Shown: piece after piece, positions 7,983 through 16,737 of the stretch | Layout: each line of letters starts with the position of its first letter | Numbering within the stretch: the first letter of the stretch is position 1 | Translations under genes and position numbers: made by a program | Assembly (NCBI RefSeq): GCF_036885605.1 | Contig: NZ_CP142523.1 | Coordinates: forward strand, 2,046,001 to 2,110,000 | Direction of reading: 5' to 3' | Length of the DNA stretch: 64,000 bases | Source: Janthinobacterium sp. TB1-E2 | Lineage (GTDB): Bacteria; Pseudomonadota; Gammaproteobacteria; Burkholderiales; Burkholderiaceae_D | The notes under the pieces: generated by a model | What the model was told of the DNA's origin: nothing | The model's database searches: none | Seen by the model: the letters and a program-made list of their open reading frames with translations, nothing else

Positions 7983-9260
7983 TTACTTCATAAAAGGACC
8001 CCAGGTGGGCTCCTTGATATTGCCAGCTTGCGTAGTCAAACGCTGTTTGACGCGGCCATCCACCGATACCACTGCCAGCGACTTGCGTCGTCCGGATTCG
8101 GTCGCGTACATGATATATTTCCCGTTGGGCGAAAAGCTCGGTGATTCGTCGTTGGCGGTGTCCGACAGGCGCAGTTCCTGGCCACTAGCCAGGTCGAGCG
8201 CGTAGAGCTGGAAATTGCCGTCGCGACGGGAAATATAAGCAAGTGTCTTCCCGTCGGACGAGATCCGCGGGCTGATGTTGTAGGAGCCGCCAAACGTCAC
8301 GCGCTTGGCTTCGCCACCGCTGGCCGACATGCGGTAGATTTGTGGTCCGCCGCTGCGATCGCTGGTGAAGTAAATGCTTTGGCCATCGGCCGAGAATTGG
8401 GGTTCCGTATCGATGCCGCTGCTGGTGCTGACGCGGCGCAAACCGCTGCCGTCGGCATTGACGGTGTAGACCTGGGTATGGCCATCGCGCGACAGGGCCA
8501 CGGCCAGGCGCGAGCCGTCCGGGCTCCAGCTCGGCGCCGAATTGCTGCCTTTTTCATTCGATACGATGGTGCGCTGGCGCGTCACCAGGTTTTGCACGTA
8601 GACAATCGGCTTTTTCTTTTCAAACGACACATACGCGACCTTGGTGCCGTCCGGCGACCACGATGGCGAAATGATCGGCTCGTTCGAGCGCAGCGCGACC
8701 TGGATGCCTTCGCCATCGGCGTCGGCCACTTCCAAGCGGTATTCGCGGCCCGATTGCGTGACGTAGGCGATGCGCGTGGCGAACGCGCCCTTGACGCCCG
8801 TCAGCTTTTCATAGATATCGTCGGCGATCTTGTGCGCCAGCAGGCGGTTGAATTGCGGTGCGGCCGCATTGTTCATGCTGGAAATCTGCGCACCCTTGAT
8901 GGTGTCGAACAGCTTGTAGCGCACGTCCAAGCGGCCATCGGCCATGCTTTGCACGGTGCCGGCCGCCAGCGCGTCGGCGCCGCGCGATTTCCATTGCTCG
9001 TAGCTGACGGGGGCCGTTTCCGATACGGGCGCATCGGCATCGATCAGCTTGAACACGCCGCTGCGCGCCAGGTCGGCCTTGATAATGCCCGACAGCGATT
9101 GCGGCGCCGCCGATTCATTGACGAAGCTGGCGACAGCCACCGGGATCTGGTTGCTGCCGATCCCCGTAATCTCCACGCGCAACTGCGCCTGGGCGCTGGA
9201 CGCTCCCAGCACCAGGCTGGCGCAGAGCACGACATAGCTCATTTTTTTCATGGTCATCAT
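7983..9260 (-). CDS. tolB: Tol-Pal translocation protein TolB
   Basis: Periplasmic six-bladed beta-propeller that interacts with Pal and TolA. The 425 residues show a signal peptide ending SAQA|QL, an N-terminal alpha/beta domain (IPVAVASF, DLARSGVFKLID) and five or more WD40-like TolB repeats such as PSWSPDGTKVAYVSF, PSWSPDGSRLAVALS and PSFSPNGKYIMYAT. The ATG overlaps the tolA stop in an ATGA, so the two are translationally coupled. Confidence 0.98.
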   Translation of the reverse strand: MMTMKKMSYVVLCASLVLGASSAQAQLRVEITGIGSNQIPVAVASFVNESAAPQSLSGIIKADLARSGVFKLIDADAPVSETAPVSYEQWKSRGADALAAGTVQSMADGRLDVRYKLFDTIKGAQISSMNNAAAPQFNRLLAHKIADDIYEKLTGVKGAFATRIAYVTQSGREYRLEVADADGEGIQVALRSNEPIISPSWSPDGTKVAYVSFEKKKPIVYVQNLVTRQRTIVSNEKGSNSAPSWSPDGSRLAVALSRDGHTQVYTVNADGSGLRRVSTSSGIDTEPQFSADGQSIYFTSDRSGGPQIYRMSASGGEAKRVTFGGSYNISPRISSDGKTLAYISRRDGNFQLYALDLASGQELRLSDTANDESPSFSPNGKYIMYATESGRRKSLAVVSVDGRVKQRLTTQAGNIKEPTWGPFMK

Positions 9261-10276
9261 TTAGGCAAATCCTTCATCTCGAATATGAGTTCAATCTCGC
9301 GTTCCACGGTGCCGTCTTTTTTCTTCGGCAGTGGCGACGATTTATTAATGGCGTTTTCCACCGAGCTGTCATACGCCGGCAGGCCGCTACTTTTAATCTT
9401 TCGGACCGAAATAATTTCCCCAGTTGGCAGTTGCTCGATCTTGAACACGGCGCGCGGGTTGCCCGGCACGTCCGTGCTACCGCTGTACGCGATATTGCTC
9501 TTGATCTTGCTCGTCAGGGCAGCGACATAGCCGCTGTCCTTGCGTGGCGCGGTCGATTTCTCGGCCGTGCCCGTCGTGCCGGCGCCCGCCGCACCCGTGA
9601 TGCGGCTCATTTCCGCAGCGCGTGCCTTGTCGGCGGCTTTTTTCTCTTCCGCCGCTTTTTTCGCCTTGGCAGCTTTTTCCGCCGCCGCTTTTTTATCGGA
9701 CAGTTCCTTCTCGGCTTTTTCTTCCGCCGCTTTTTCTTTCTCTTTGGCCTGCTTGGCTTTCTCCAGCTTGTCGGCCTTTTCTTTTTCCAGCTTTTCAGCC
9801 TTGTCTTTTTCTTTCTGCTTCTGTTTTTCCAGTTCGCGCTTTTCTTCTTCGCGTTCCTTCTGTTCCTGCTTGCGGCGCTCTTCCGCTGCCGCTTTCTCTT
9901 TTTCTTCCTTCAGCTTGGCCTTCTTGCGCTCAAGGGCGATCTCCGCCTCGCGCAGGTCGACCTTCGGCTCGGGCACGGCCACCGGCGGCGGTGGCGGCGG
10001 GGCCGGCTGTTCCACTTCCGGTTCCGGCGGCGGGGCCGGTGTCGGCTCCGGTTCCGTCGCCACTTCGGGCGGCGGCGCGGCCGTCTGCACCTTCATGTCC
10101 CACACTTCCGCTTCGACGGCGACAGGTTCCGTATTTTGCCAGTGTACGCCCACCCACAGGAAAAACAGCAGCCCAAGGTGCATCGCCAGCGCCAGGCCCA
10201 GCGAGGGCCAGCGGCTGCGTTCGCGCGGCACGCTGTAGGGCTTGCCGAGTACATGGTCGATTTGTTTGTTCTGCAA
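9257..10276 (-). CDS. tolA: Tol-Pal inner-membrane linker protein TolA
   Basis: Inner-membrane protein that spans the periplasm and transmits TolQR energy to TolB-Pal. Over 339 residues there is one transmembrane helix at about 25-44, a Pro/Glu-rich segment at 70-105, and a Lys/Glu/Ala-rich helical rod at about 105-250. The C-terminal TolA-III-like domain (YVAALTSKIKSNIAY, then AVFKIEQLPTGEIISV and YDSSVENAI) closes the protein. Its low-complexity rod causes long shadow frames on the other strand. It lies between tolR and tolB in the operon. Confidence 0.97.
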   Translation of the reverse strand: MQNKQIDHVLGKPYSVPRERSRWPSLGLALAMHLGLLFFLWVGVHWQNTEPVAVEAEVWDMKVQTAAPPPEVATEPEPTPAPPPEPEVEQPAPPPPPPVAVPEPKVDLREAEIALERKKAKLKEEKEKAAAEERRKQEQKEREEEKRELEKQKQKEKDKAEKLEKEKADKLEKAKQAKEKEKAAEEKAEKELSDKKAAAEKAAKAKKAAEEKKAADKARAAEMSRITGAAGAGTTGTAEKSTAPRKDSGYVAALTSKIKSNIAYSGSTDVPGNPRAVFKIEQLPTGEIISVRKIKSSGLPAYDSSVENAINKSSPLPKKKDGTVEREIELIFEMKDLPK

Positions 10277-10324
10277 AGTCTAGTCTATCTAAAAACGGTC
10301 AAGTCTGGAAACACGATGCTGCGC

Positions 10325-10765
10325 TTACTTGGTGGCCAGGCCAACGCGGGTAATGCCCATCTTTTTCGCTTCCGAAATGAGCTGGATCACATCGTCGTAC
10401 TTGCTTTCCTTGTCGCCCGCGATCATCACGGGATAGTCGGGATTGCTCTCGTGCAAACCGCGCAGCTTGCGCAGCAGGGCGTCGCGGTTCGGTTCCGTTT
10501 CCGGCGACAGCTGTTCCTTGCCGATGACGCCGATCGACAGTGAACCATTCGGTTTCAGCACGATCTGAATATAGTCATCGGGCGGTTTAGCCGACTTTTC
10601 CGCGTTGGGCAAGTTCACCACGCTGGGATTGTTCGACGACGGCATCACCATGAAAATGATCAGCAGCACCAGCATCACGTCGATGTACGGCACGACGTTG
10701 ATTTCGGACTTGAACTTGCGGCCACGGCCGCCGCGCATGCCGCCGCTATTGAATGAGGAACCCAT
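10325..10765 (-). CDS. tolR: Tol-Pal protein TolR (ExbD/TolR family)
   Basis: Inner-membrane component of the proton-driven TolQR motor. The 146 residues show a short cytoplasmic N-terminus, one transmembrane helix (NVVPYIDVMLVLLIIFMVM) with the conserved Asp in PYIDVMLVL that carries protons, and a periplasmic ExbD-like domain ending TRVGLATK. It lies 15 bp downstream of tolQ. Membership of TolR rather than ExbD rests on the operon. Confidence 0.97.
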   Translation of the reverse strand: MGSSFNSGGMRGGRGRKFKSEINVVPYIDVMLVLLIIFMVMPSSNNPSVVNLPNAEKSAKPPDDYIQIVLKPNGSLSIGVIGKEQLSPETEPNRDALLRKLRGLHESNPDYPVMIAGDKESKYDDVIQLISEAKKMGITRVGLATK

Positions 10766-10780
10766 GGACGCTGCCCCCTC

Positions 10781-11470
10781 TTAGCGCGACTGGCGCTGCA
10801 AGATGTTGGAGAATTCCTCGACGAAGCTCTCGAAGCGGATCGCCAGGCGGTCGATGTCATGCGAAAAACGGTTGTAGGCGACGACGGCGGGAATCGCGGC
10901 GAACAGGCCGATGGCGGTGGCGATCAGCGCTTCGGCAATGCCGGGCGCGACGGCGGCCAGGGTGGCTTGCTGCACGTTGGCCAGGCCGCGGAAGGCGTTC
11001 ATGATGCCCCAGACGGTACCGAGCAGGCCGATGTATGGCGAGACGGAACCGACGGAAGCGAGGAAGGCCAGATGCGATTCGAGCACGTCCATTTCACGCT
11101 GGAAGGCGGCGCGCATGGCGCGGCGTGCGCCGTCGAGCACGGCGCCGACGTCCAGCGCTTCACGCGAACCGTAGGAAGCCTTGCCCTTGATGAATTCGCC
11201 CATGCCTGCGTCGAAGATGCGGGCCAGCGCGCCGCTCTGGTCGCGGTTGCCGCTGGCGTTCTGGTGCAGCGCATGCAGGTTGCCGCCGGCCCAGAAGCTG
11301 CGTTCGAATTCGATGGTTTGCTTGCGCGCCTGGCGCACGGCAAACATCTTGCGGAAAATGTAGGTCCAGCTGGTCAGGGAAATCAGCAGCAGCAGGGCCA
11401 TGATCAGTTGCACGATCAAATGGGCATTGGAGATGAGCGCGAGGAAAGAAAGATCTTGTGTAACGTTCAT
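10781..11470 (-). CDS. tolQ: Tol-Pal protein TolQ (MotA/TolQ/ExbB family)
   Basis: Polytopic inner-membrane proton channel subunit of the Tol motor. The 229 residues have an N-terminal helix (LIVQLIMALLLLISLTSW) and two further helices, with the family signature GLLGTVWGIMNAFRGL and AEALIATAIGLFAAIPAVVAYN in the C-terminal half. It is the first tol gene, 47 bp after ybgC and followed closely by tolR. Confidence 0.97.
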   Translation of the reverse strand: MNVTQDLSFLALISNAHLIVQLIMALLLLISLTSWTYIFRKMFAVRQARKQTIEFERSFWAGGNLHALHQNASGNRDQSGALARIFDAGMGEFIKGKASYGSREALDVGAVLDGARRAMRAAFQREMDVLESHLAFLASVGSVSPYIGLLGTVWGIMNAFRGLANVQQATLAAVAPGIAEALIATAIGLFAAIPAVVAYNRFSHDIDRLAIRFESFVEEFSNILQRQSR

Positions 11471-11517
11471 TGGCTGGCAGTCTGTTGGGTGAATTGTCCG
11501 GAGGTGGCGGGTAGGGC

Positions 11518-11919
11518 TCAGGCGGCGCGCATGCGGGCCGCGACTGCATCAGGCACGGCGCGCGGACGCAGTGCCGAATCGACGCAGCCGATCTTGACGC
11601 GGGCCGTGTTGAGCAGGCGGTCGCCGCACCAGGCTTGTTGCAGGAAAACGATGGAGGCGCGCCCCATTTTTTCTATGTTTAAGGTTAATCTTACCGTGTC
11701 ATCGAGCCTGGCTGGCGCATGATAGTCGGCGTTGACGCTTTTGACAACGAACATTGCGTCGTGCTGTTCCAGCAATTCCTGCTGGCCCACGTCGATGGCG
11801 CGCAGCCATTCGGTGCGCGCGCGCTCGAAGAATTTCAGGTAGTTAGCGTAATAGACGATGCCGCCGGCGTCGGTGTCTTCATAGTAGACACGTACGTTCC
11901 AGGTAAAGACTGAAGGCAT
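11518..11919 (-). CDS. ybgC: tol-pal-associated acyl-CoA thioesterase YbgC
   Basis: Hot-dog fold thioesterase acting on acyl-CoA or acyl-ACP, the usual first gene of tol-pal operons. With the ATG at 11917-11919 the protein has 133 residues; the motif YYEDTDAGGIVYYANYLKFFERAR begins near residue 12 and contains catalytic Asp17. Later landmarks are RLTLNIEKMGRASIVFLQQ and DSALRPRAVP. The open frame extends 38 codons further upstream, with in-frame ATGs at 11952 and 12033, but the family domain begins just after this start and the extension has no conserved look. Confidence 0.93.
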   Translation of the reverse strand: MPSVFTWNVRVYYEDTDAGGIVYYANYLKFFERARTEWLRAIDVGQQELLEQHDAMFVVKSVNADYHAPARLDDTVRLTLNIEKMGRASIVFLQQAWCGDRLLNTARVKIGCVDSALRPRAVPDAVAARMRAA

Positions 11920-12162
11920 GTTTATTGCGCCAGTAGTGAGATTGAGCAACATTTTACGCGATTTTTCTTCTTGTGACTGTGGGCGCTTGCTGGAAAGCCA
12001 TGCAAAAGCTGCATATAAGTTGCACCGCAGCATTGTAAAACGGAGGGCTGCAATGGCAAGCCCCGTAACATACGCTTACATGCCTGAGCAAAGTTTACAT
12101 CCAGCTTAAGACGATGGGCCGGCGCTGCCCGGGCGGCGATTATAGCCGCACGCTTGCATTCC

Positions 12163-12191
12163 TTGCTCAATTTGGGCACTTAACTTACAAT
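12163..12191 (+). promoter_or_regulatory. sigma-70-type promoter of glyA
   Basis: A TTGCTC -35 (12163-12168) and TACAAT -10 (12186-12191) are separated by 17 bp. Transcription would begin near 12198, a few bases before the riboswitch P1 stem, which fits the aptamer being at the 5' end of the mRNA. Confidence 0.6.
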
Positions 12192-12204
12192 TTGCATTCC
12201 ATTA

Positions 12205-12330
12205 CGTCTCACGTGACTGGCGAAAAGTCGGGCGATCTCCATGAGTGGCGATCGGCAATCCGGCGAAAGGTGGGCACCCACCGGGAAACGTGAGATTTTT
12301 CATCAGCCGTTCGCCTGGGTAGCCACTATG
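12205..12330 (+). ncRNA. ZTP/ZMP riboswitch (pfl motif) upstream of glyA
   Basis: The conserved pfl landmarks are present in order: a P1 stem formed by TCTCACG (from 12207) and CGTGAGA, the ACTGGCG element just inside it, GTGGGCACCCACCGGGAAAC before the closing P1 strand, then CCGTTCGCCTGGGTAGCC downstream. The CGCC can pair with the GGCG in the pseudoknot known for this class. The class senses AICAR phosphates (ZMP/ZTP), which build up when 10-formyl-tetrahydrofolate is short; glyA makes one-carbon units and is a standard target. A possible alternative stem pairs GGTAGCC (12318-12324) with GGCTGCC (12345-12351), but there is no U-run, so the switch may act on translation. Confidence 0.92.
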
Positions 12331-12438
12331 GAAAAGCACGAAGAGGCTGCCTGTCCAATGTTGTTATTCACTTAACGCCGGCTCCCCTCATTCGATCCAA
12401 TCTGCCAGTACAAGCACCCTCATACTTGGAGTTTTTAC

Positions 12439-13686
12439 ATGTTTGCAAAAGATCACACCCTCGCCAACGTCGATCCTGAATTGTTCGCCGTCATTCAAAA
12501 AGAGAACACGCGCCAGCACGATCATATCGAACTGATCGCGTCGGAGAACTACACGTCGCCAGCCGTAATGGAAGCGCAAGGCTCGCAGCTGACGAATAAG
12601 TACGCCGAAGGCTATCCAGGCAAGCGCTACTACGGCGGCTGCGAATACGTCGACGTGGCCGAGCAACTGGCCATCGACCGTGTCAAGCAGCTGTTCGGCG
12701 CCGAATGCGCGAACGTGCAGCCGAACTCCGGCTCGCAAGCGAACCAGGGCGTGTTCTTTGCCATGTTGAAACCAGGCGACCTGATCATGGGTATGTCGCT
12801 GGCCGAAGGCGGCCACCTGACCCACGGCATGCCGCTGAACATGTCCGGCAAATGGTTTGACGTCGTCTCCTACGGTTTGACGGCGGAAGAAGACATCGAC
12901 TACGAGGCAATGGAGCGCCTGGCCCGCGAACGCAAGCCGAAGCTGATCATCGCCGGCGCGTCCGCGTTCTCGAAAAAGATCGACTTCGAACGCTTCAGCA
13001 AGATCGCCAAGGAAGTTGGCGCCTACTTCATGGTCGACATGGCCCACTACGCCGGCCTGATCGCCGCCGGCCTGTACCCGAACCCGGTGCCGTTCGCCGA
13101 CTTCGTCACCTCGACCACGCACAAATCGTTGCGCGGCCCGCGCGGCGGCATCATCCTGATGAAGGCCGAACACGAAAAAGCCATCAACTCGGCCATCTTC
13201 CCTGGCATCCAGGGCGGCCCGCTGATGCACGTGATCGCCGGCAAGGCCGTCGCTTTCAAGGAAGCGCTGAGCCCTGAATTCGTCGAATACCAGAAGCAAG
13301 TGATCAAGAACGCCGACGTGCTGGCGAAAACCCTGATCAAGCGCGGCCTGCGCATCGTTTCCGGTGGCACCGAATCGCACGTCATGCTGGTCGACCTGCG
13401 CGCCAAGAACCTGACGGGCAAGGAAGCCGAAGCCATCCTCGGTTCCGCGCACATCACCTGCAACAAGAACGGTATCCCGAACGACCCGCAAAAACCATTC
13501 GTCACTTCGGGCATCCGCCTGGGCAGCCCGGCGATGACGACGCGCGGTTTCAAGGAAGCGCAAGCGGAAGAAGTGGGCAACCTGATCGCCGACGTGCTGG
13601 ACAATCCGCATGACGCCGCCACCATCGAGCGCGTGAAAGCGGCTGTGAAAGTCCTGGCCGACGCGCACCCTGTGTACGCCGCATAA
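12439..13686 (+). CDS. glyA: serine hydroxymethyltransferase
   Basis: PLP enzyme converting serine and tetrahydrofolate to glycine and 5,10-methylene-tetrahydrofolate, the main source of one-carbon units. The 415 residues match the bacterial family length. Seen: the N-terminal [20 protein letters not shown], the active-site loop [13 protein letters not shown] with PLP-binding Lys229, and the C-terminal [20 protein letters not shown] lies 7 nt before the ATG. It is controlled by the upstream ZTP riboswitch and is followed by a terminator, then nrdR. Confidence 0.99.
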   Translation: MFAKDHTLANVDPELFAVIQKENTRQHDHIELIASENYTSPAVMEAQGSQLTNKYAEGYPGKRYYGGCEYVDVAEQLAIDRVKQLFGAECANVQPNSGSQANQGVFFAMLKPGDLIMGMSLAEGGHLTHGMPLNMSGKWFDVVSYGLTAEEDIDYEAMERLARERKPKLIIAGASAFSKKIDFERFSKIAKEVGAYFMVDMAHYAGLIAAGLYPNPVPFADFVTSTTHKSLRGPRGGIILMKAEHEKAINSAIFPGIQGGPLMHVIAGKAVAFKEALSPEFVEYQKQVIKNADVLAKTLIKRGLRIVSGGTESHVMLVDLRAKNLTGKEAEAILGSAHITCNKNGIPNDPQKPFVTSGIRLGSPAMTTRGFKEAQAEEVGNLIADVLDNPHDAATIERVKAAVKVLADAHPVYAA

Positions 13687-13698
13687 TAATTTGTCCAG

Positions 13699-13735
13699 AA
13701 TGTGTCATACGGAGTAAGATTCTGTATGACACATT
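13699..13735. repeat. perfect 12-bp inverted repeat after glyA
   Basis: AATGTGTCATAC (13699-13710) and GTATGACACATT (13724-13735) are perfect complements around a 13-nt spacer. There is no following T-run. It could be an mRNA 3' stabiliser or a protein-binding site. Confidence 0.6.
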
Positions 13736-13746
13736 CCTTCGTGCCC

Positions 13747-13777
13747 AAGGGCGCCCGGAGTGATTCGGGCGCCCTTT
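13747..13777 (+). terminator. intrinsic terminator downstream of glyA
   Basis: An 11-bp GC-rich perfect stem AAGGGCGCCCG/CGGGCGCCCTT with an 8-nt loop ends in a short TTT. The weak T-run makes termination probable rather than certain. Confidence 0.7.
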
Positions 13778-13829
13778 GCACAAGGACGGCGATTTCCCGT
13801 AATTATTACTATAAAGTTGTAACCAGCCC

Positions 13830-14291
13830 ATGAAATGTCCATTTTGCCAGCACGGCGACACCCAGGTTCTCGATACGCGCGTATCGGAGGAAGGGGATGT
13901 CATTCGGCGCCGCCGCCGCTGCGGCAAATGCGACAAGCGTTTTACCACGTACGAGCGCATTGAACTTATCATGCCGGCCGTCGTCAAAAAGAATGGCAGC
14001 CGGACGGAGTTCGCTGCGGATAAGTTGCGCGGCAGTTTGATGCTGGCCTTGCGCAAGCGTCCCGTTGCGGCCGCCTCCGTGGATACGGCCATCGCGTCCA
14101 TCCAGGAAAAACTGCTGACCAGCGGCCTGCGCGAAGTCGATTCCGGCTATATCGGCGAACTCGTCATGCAGGAACTCAAGCGCCTCGACAAGATCGCCTA
14201 CATCCGCTTCGCCTCCGTGTACAAAAATTTCGAAGACCTGGCCGAGTTCCAGGATGCGATTGCCGAAGTGGGGCAGGCGCGCAAGCCCTGA
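13830..14291 (+). CDS. nrdR: transcriptional repressor NrdR
   Basis: Zinc- and nucleotide-dependent repressor of ribonucleotide reductase genes. The 153 residues begin with the zinc ribbon (Cys3, Cys6, Cys31, Cys34; [20 protein letters not shown]), followed by an ATP-cone domain from about residue 49 ([16 protein letters not shown] ... [17 protein letters not shown]). The glyA-nrdR order is common in betaproteobacteria. Its nrd targets are not in this window. Confidence 0.98.
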   Translation: MKCPFCQHGDTQVLDTRVSEEGDVIRRRRRCGKCDKRFTTYERIELIMPAVVKKNGSRTEFAADKLRGSLMLALRKRPVAAASVDTAIASIQEKLLTSGLREVDSGYIGELVMQELKRLDKIAYIRFASVYKNFEDLAEFQDAIAEVGQARKP

Positions 14292-14512
14292 CCTTCGGCT
14301 TCTTGTTCACCTTAGTGAAGGCGGGGCTGCTTATGCGCTCCGTTTTCACCACGCCAAGGTTTGCCTGGCAAGCGGTCTGATCAATCCCAACGCTGTTCTT
14401 CTCGACTTATCGCCGTGCTGTTTGCGCCAGCGCAGACCCGGTTTTTTGCGCACGCCTATCTTGTAGCTGGGCCGCCTGTTCCTGCGACTCTTTCTGCGAA
14501 AGGGAGTAGCGC

Positions 14513-15103
14513 ATGCGCAATAGCGGTCGCACTATGTTTCCTGTGGGGGGCAGCAGCCTCGTCGAGGTGCTGGTGTCGCTGCTGCTGTTGGCGCTGGGTC
14601 TGCTGGGCGCCAGCATCCTGCAACTGCACTCGCTGCGCGCGCGTCATGAGTCGGGGCTATTGTCGGCGGGCGTGCAACTGGCTGCCGGCATGGCCGAACG
14701 CATGCGCGCGAACAGCGTGCTCATGAATGGCCCCGATGCTGGCAATCCCTACCTGAACGTGGCCTACGCGGCGGCGGACGACGCTGAAGCGGGCGGCGGT
14801 GCGCCCGACTGCTTCGGCGCCACCGCCTGCAGCGCGGCCGAACTGGCGCAATTCGATATCGCCGAATGGAAGCAGCGGCTGCATGCGGCCTTGCCCGGCG
14901 CGCGCCTGCATATTTGCCGCGACACTTCCGCGTGGGATGCCGCCGCCCAAGGCTTGCAGTGGGCGTGCAGCGGCGGCAAGGGCGCGCCCATCGTTATCAA
15001 GCTGGGCTGGCGCGGCCGCCTGCCCGATGGCTCGCCTGCCGTGAATGCGGCAGGCGAGTCGTTGCCCAGGCTGGCATTCCAGCTGAGCGGAGGCGGCGCA
15101 TGA
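14513..15103 (+). CDS. pilV: type IV pilus minor pilin PilV
   Basis: Minor pilin needed for initiating type IV pilus assembly. The 196 residues begin with a short leader ending in Gly, then SSLVEVLVSLLLLALGLLGASIL with Glu at +5: a typical prepilin peptidase site and hydrophobic N-terminal helix. The conserved PilV-like QLHSLRARHES and AAGMAERMRAN segments follow, with a C-terminal part containing paired Cys. First gene of the minor pilin operon; its stop overlaps the pilW start in an ATGA. The 220 bp upstream to nrdR show no clear promoter. Confidence 0.88.
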   Translation: MRNSGRTMFPVGGSSLVEVLVSLLLLALGLLGASILQLHSLRARHESGLLSAGVQLAAGMAERMRANSVLMNGPDAGNPYLNVAYAAADDAEAGGGAPDCFGATACSAAELAQFDIAEWKQRLHAALPGARLHICRDTSAWDAAAQGLQWACSGGKGAPIVIKLGWRGRLPDGSPAVNAAGESLPRLAFQLSGGGA

Positions 15104-16068
15104 ACGAGGTCCTGTATCGGCATCGCGGCATGAGCCTCGTCGAATTGCTGGTGGCCCTGTCGCTGGGCGCGCTGCTGATGCTGGCGGCCAGTAGCGTGCT
15201 GCTGGCCGCCAGCGGCAGCTATGGCGACCAGTCCGCCAGCGCGCGCTTGGACGATAACGGCCGCTATGCACTCGACACCATCGCCCGCGCCGTGCGTCAG
15301 ACGGCGTACGTAAACTGGGACAGCAGCGCCGCGCCCGTCGCCCATGCCGATGACGACAGCGCCAATGTGGCCGGGCTCGACGCGCGCAGCCTGGGCAAGA
15401 ACAGCGAGGGCATCAGCGGCGCGCTGCCCGGCGCCCTGCATGGCAGCGACGTGCTGGCCTTGCGCTATTACGGCGCCGGCAAGGAAGAGGGTGGTGACGG
15501 TTCCGTGCTCAATTGCGCGGGCTTCGGCGTGGGCGTCGCGCAAACGCAGGCGCAGCGGGGCTGGAGCATTTTCTATGTGGCGCAGGGCGCCGATGGCGAG
15601 GGCGAGCTGCGTTGTAAATACCGTGGTGCGAACGGTTGGGGCGCGGACGCCATCATTCGCGGCGTCGACGGTTTCCAGGTGCTGTATGGTCTCGACACGG
15701 ATACGCCGCCCGATGGCGTGGCGAACCGCTATGTCAACGCCAGCGCGCTCGACGCCTACGATGCGGCATTGGTACTGGAGGGCGCGGATGCGGCCGCGCG
15801 CCAGCGCGATCTGCACCGCCGCACGCACTGGAAGCGCGTGGCCAGCGTGCGTGTGGCGCTGCTGCTGCATGGCGAGGCGGGCCAGGCGGACAAGATGGCG
15901 GAACTGGGGCCGGCGCAGTTCGACCTGTTCGGCAAGGCCTATGCCGAGGCGCACGGCGCCAGCGACACGGGCGTGCGCATTGTGCGCGCGTCCTTGCCCG
16001 CCGCGACGCGCTTGCGGCTGCGGCAACTGGTGCAGACGAGCATCATGCTGCGCAACGGGCCGGCCTAG
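15100..16068 (+). CDS. pilW: type IV pilus minor pilin PilW
   Basis: 322-residue prepilin with leader MNEVLYRHRG followed by MSLVELLVALSLGALLMLAASSVLL, giving Glu at +5 after the cleaved Gly. The following ASARLDDNGRYALDTIARAVRQTAYVNWD is typical of PilW. The true start is the ATG at 15100 overlapping the pilV stop; a longer open frame in the same phase reaches back through pilV and is an artefact. PilW forms the priming complex at the pilus tip with PilV, PilX and PilY1. Confidence 0.9.
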   Translation: MNEVLYRHRGMSLVELLVALSLGALLMLAASSVLLAASGSYGDQSASARLDDNGRYALDTIARAVRQTAYVNWDSSAAPVAHADDDSANVAGLDARSLGKNSEGISGALPGALHGSDVLALRYYGAGKEEGGDGSVLNCAGFGVGVAQTQAQRGWSIFYVAQGADGEGELRCKYRGANGWGADAIIRGVDGFQVLYGLDTDTPPDGVANRYVNASALDAYDAALVLEGADAAARQRDLHRRTHWKRVASVRVALLLHGEAGQADKMAELGPAQFDLFGKAYAEAHGASDTGVRIVRASLPAATRLRLRQLVQTSIMLRNGPA

Positions 16069-16080
16069 GCGGGCGGCGCG

Positions 16081-16737
16081 ATGGCAGGCAGGGGCGTCCG
16101 CCGGTGCGAACCTTGGTGTCCATCTTGCGTACGCCACAGTGGCGCGACCCTCGTGTATGTGCTGTGCCTGCTGGTGATCATCTTGTTGCTGGGCATATCG
16201 GCGGCGCAGATGGCATTACAGGGCGAGAAGGCGGCGCGCGGCGAGCGCGACCGGCAGATCGCGTTTCAGGCGGCGGAGGAGGCATTGGTGGATGCGGAGA
16301 ACGATATCGAAGGCTTGCCTGGCGCGCCGGGACGCAGCAGCCTCTTCGCGCCAGGTAGTGCGGCAGGGTTCGCGGACGGCTGCGGCGAGGGCGGCGCACT
16401 GGGCCTGTGCCTGCCCGCCGCCCCGGACGCACCGGCGCTGTGGCTGAGCACGGACCTCGATGGCGCCGAAGCTGGCAGCCGCACGGTGCCGTATGGCCAG
16501 TTTACGGGCGCCGTCATGCAGACGGGGCAGGGTTTTCTGCCGTCGCGCCGGCCCCGCTACCTGATCGAACTGCTGCCGTTTCATCCGCCCGGCGCGCAGG
16601 CTGCGGCAGCGGCCGGCGGTATGGCCACGGAAAGCTATGTGTACCGCATCACGGCTATCGGTTTTGGGGCGCAGGAAAGCACGCAAGTCGTGCTGCAAAG
16701 TTATTACCGCAAACAGGCGGTGGGAGCGGGGCCATGA
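16081..16737 (+). CDS. pilX: type IV pilus minor pilin PilX
   Basis: 218 residues with an unusually long 22-residue leader ending in Gly, then ATLVYVLCLLVIILLLGISAAQMALQGEKAARGERDRQIAFQAAEEAL. The helix and the QAAEEALVDAE segment fit the PilX N-terminal family. As in other PilX proteins the +5 residue is not Glu (here Tyr). It starts 12 bp after pilW and overlaps pilY1 in an ATGA. Together with PilY1 it is thought to cap or prime the pilus. Confidence 0.85.
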   Translation: MAGRGVRRCEPWCPSCVRHSGATLVYVLCLLVIILLLGISAAQMALQGEKAARGERDRQIAFQAAEEALVDAENDIEGLPGAPGRSSLFAPGSAAGFADGCGEGGALGLCLPAAPDAPALWLSTDLDGAEAGSRTVPYGQFTGAVMQTGQGFLPSRRPRYLIELLPFHPPGAQAAAAAGGMATESYVYRITAIGFGAQESTQVVLQSYYRKQAVGAGP

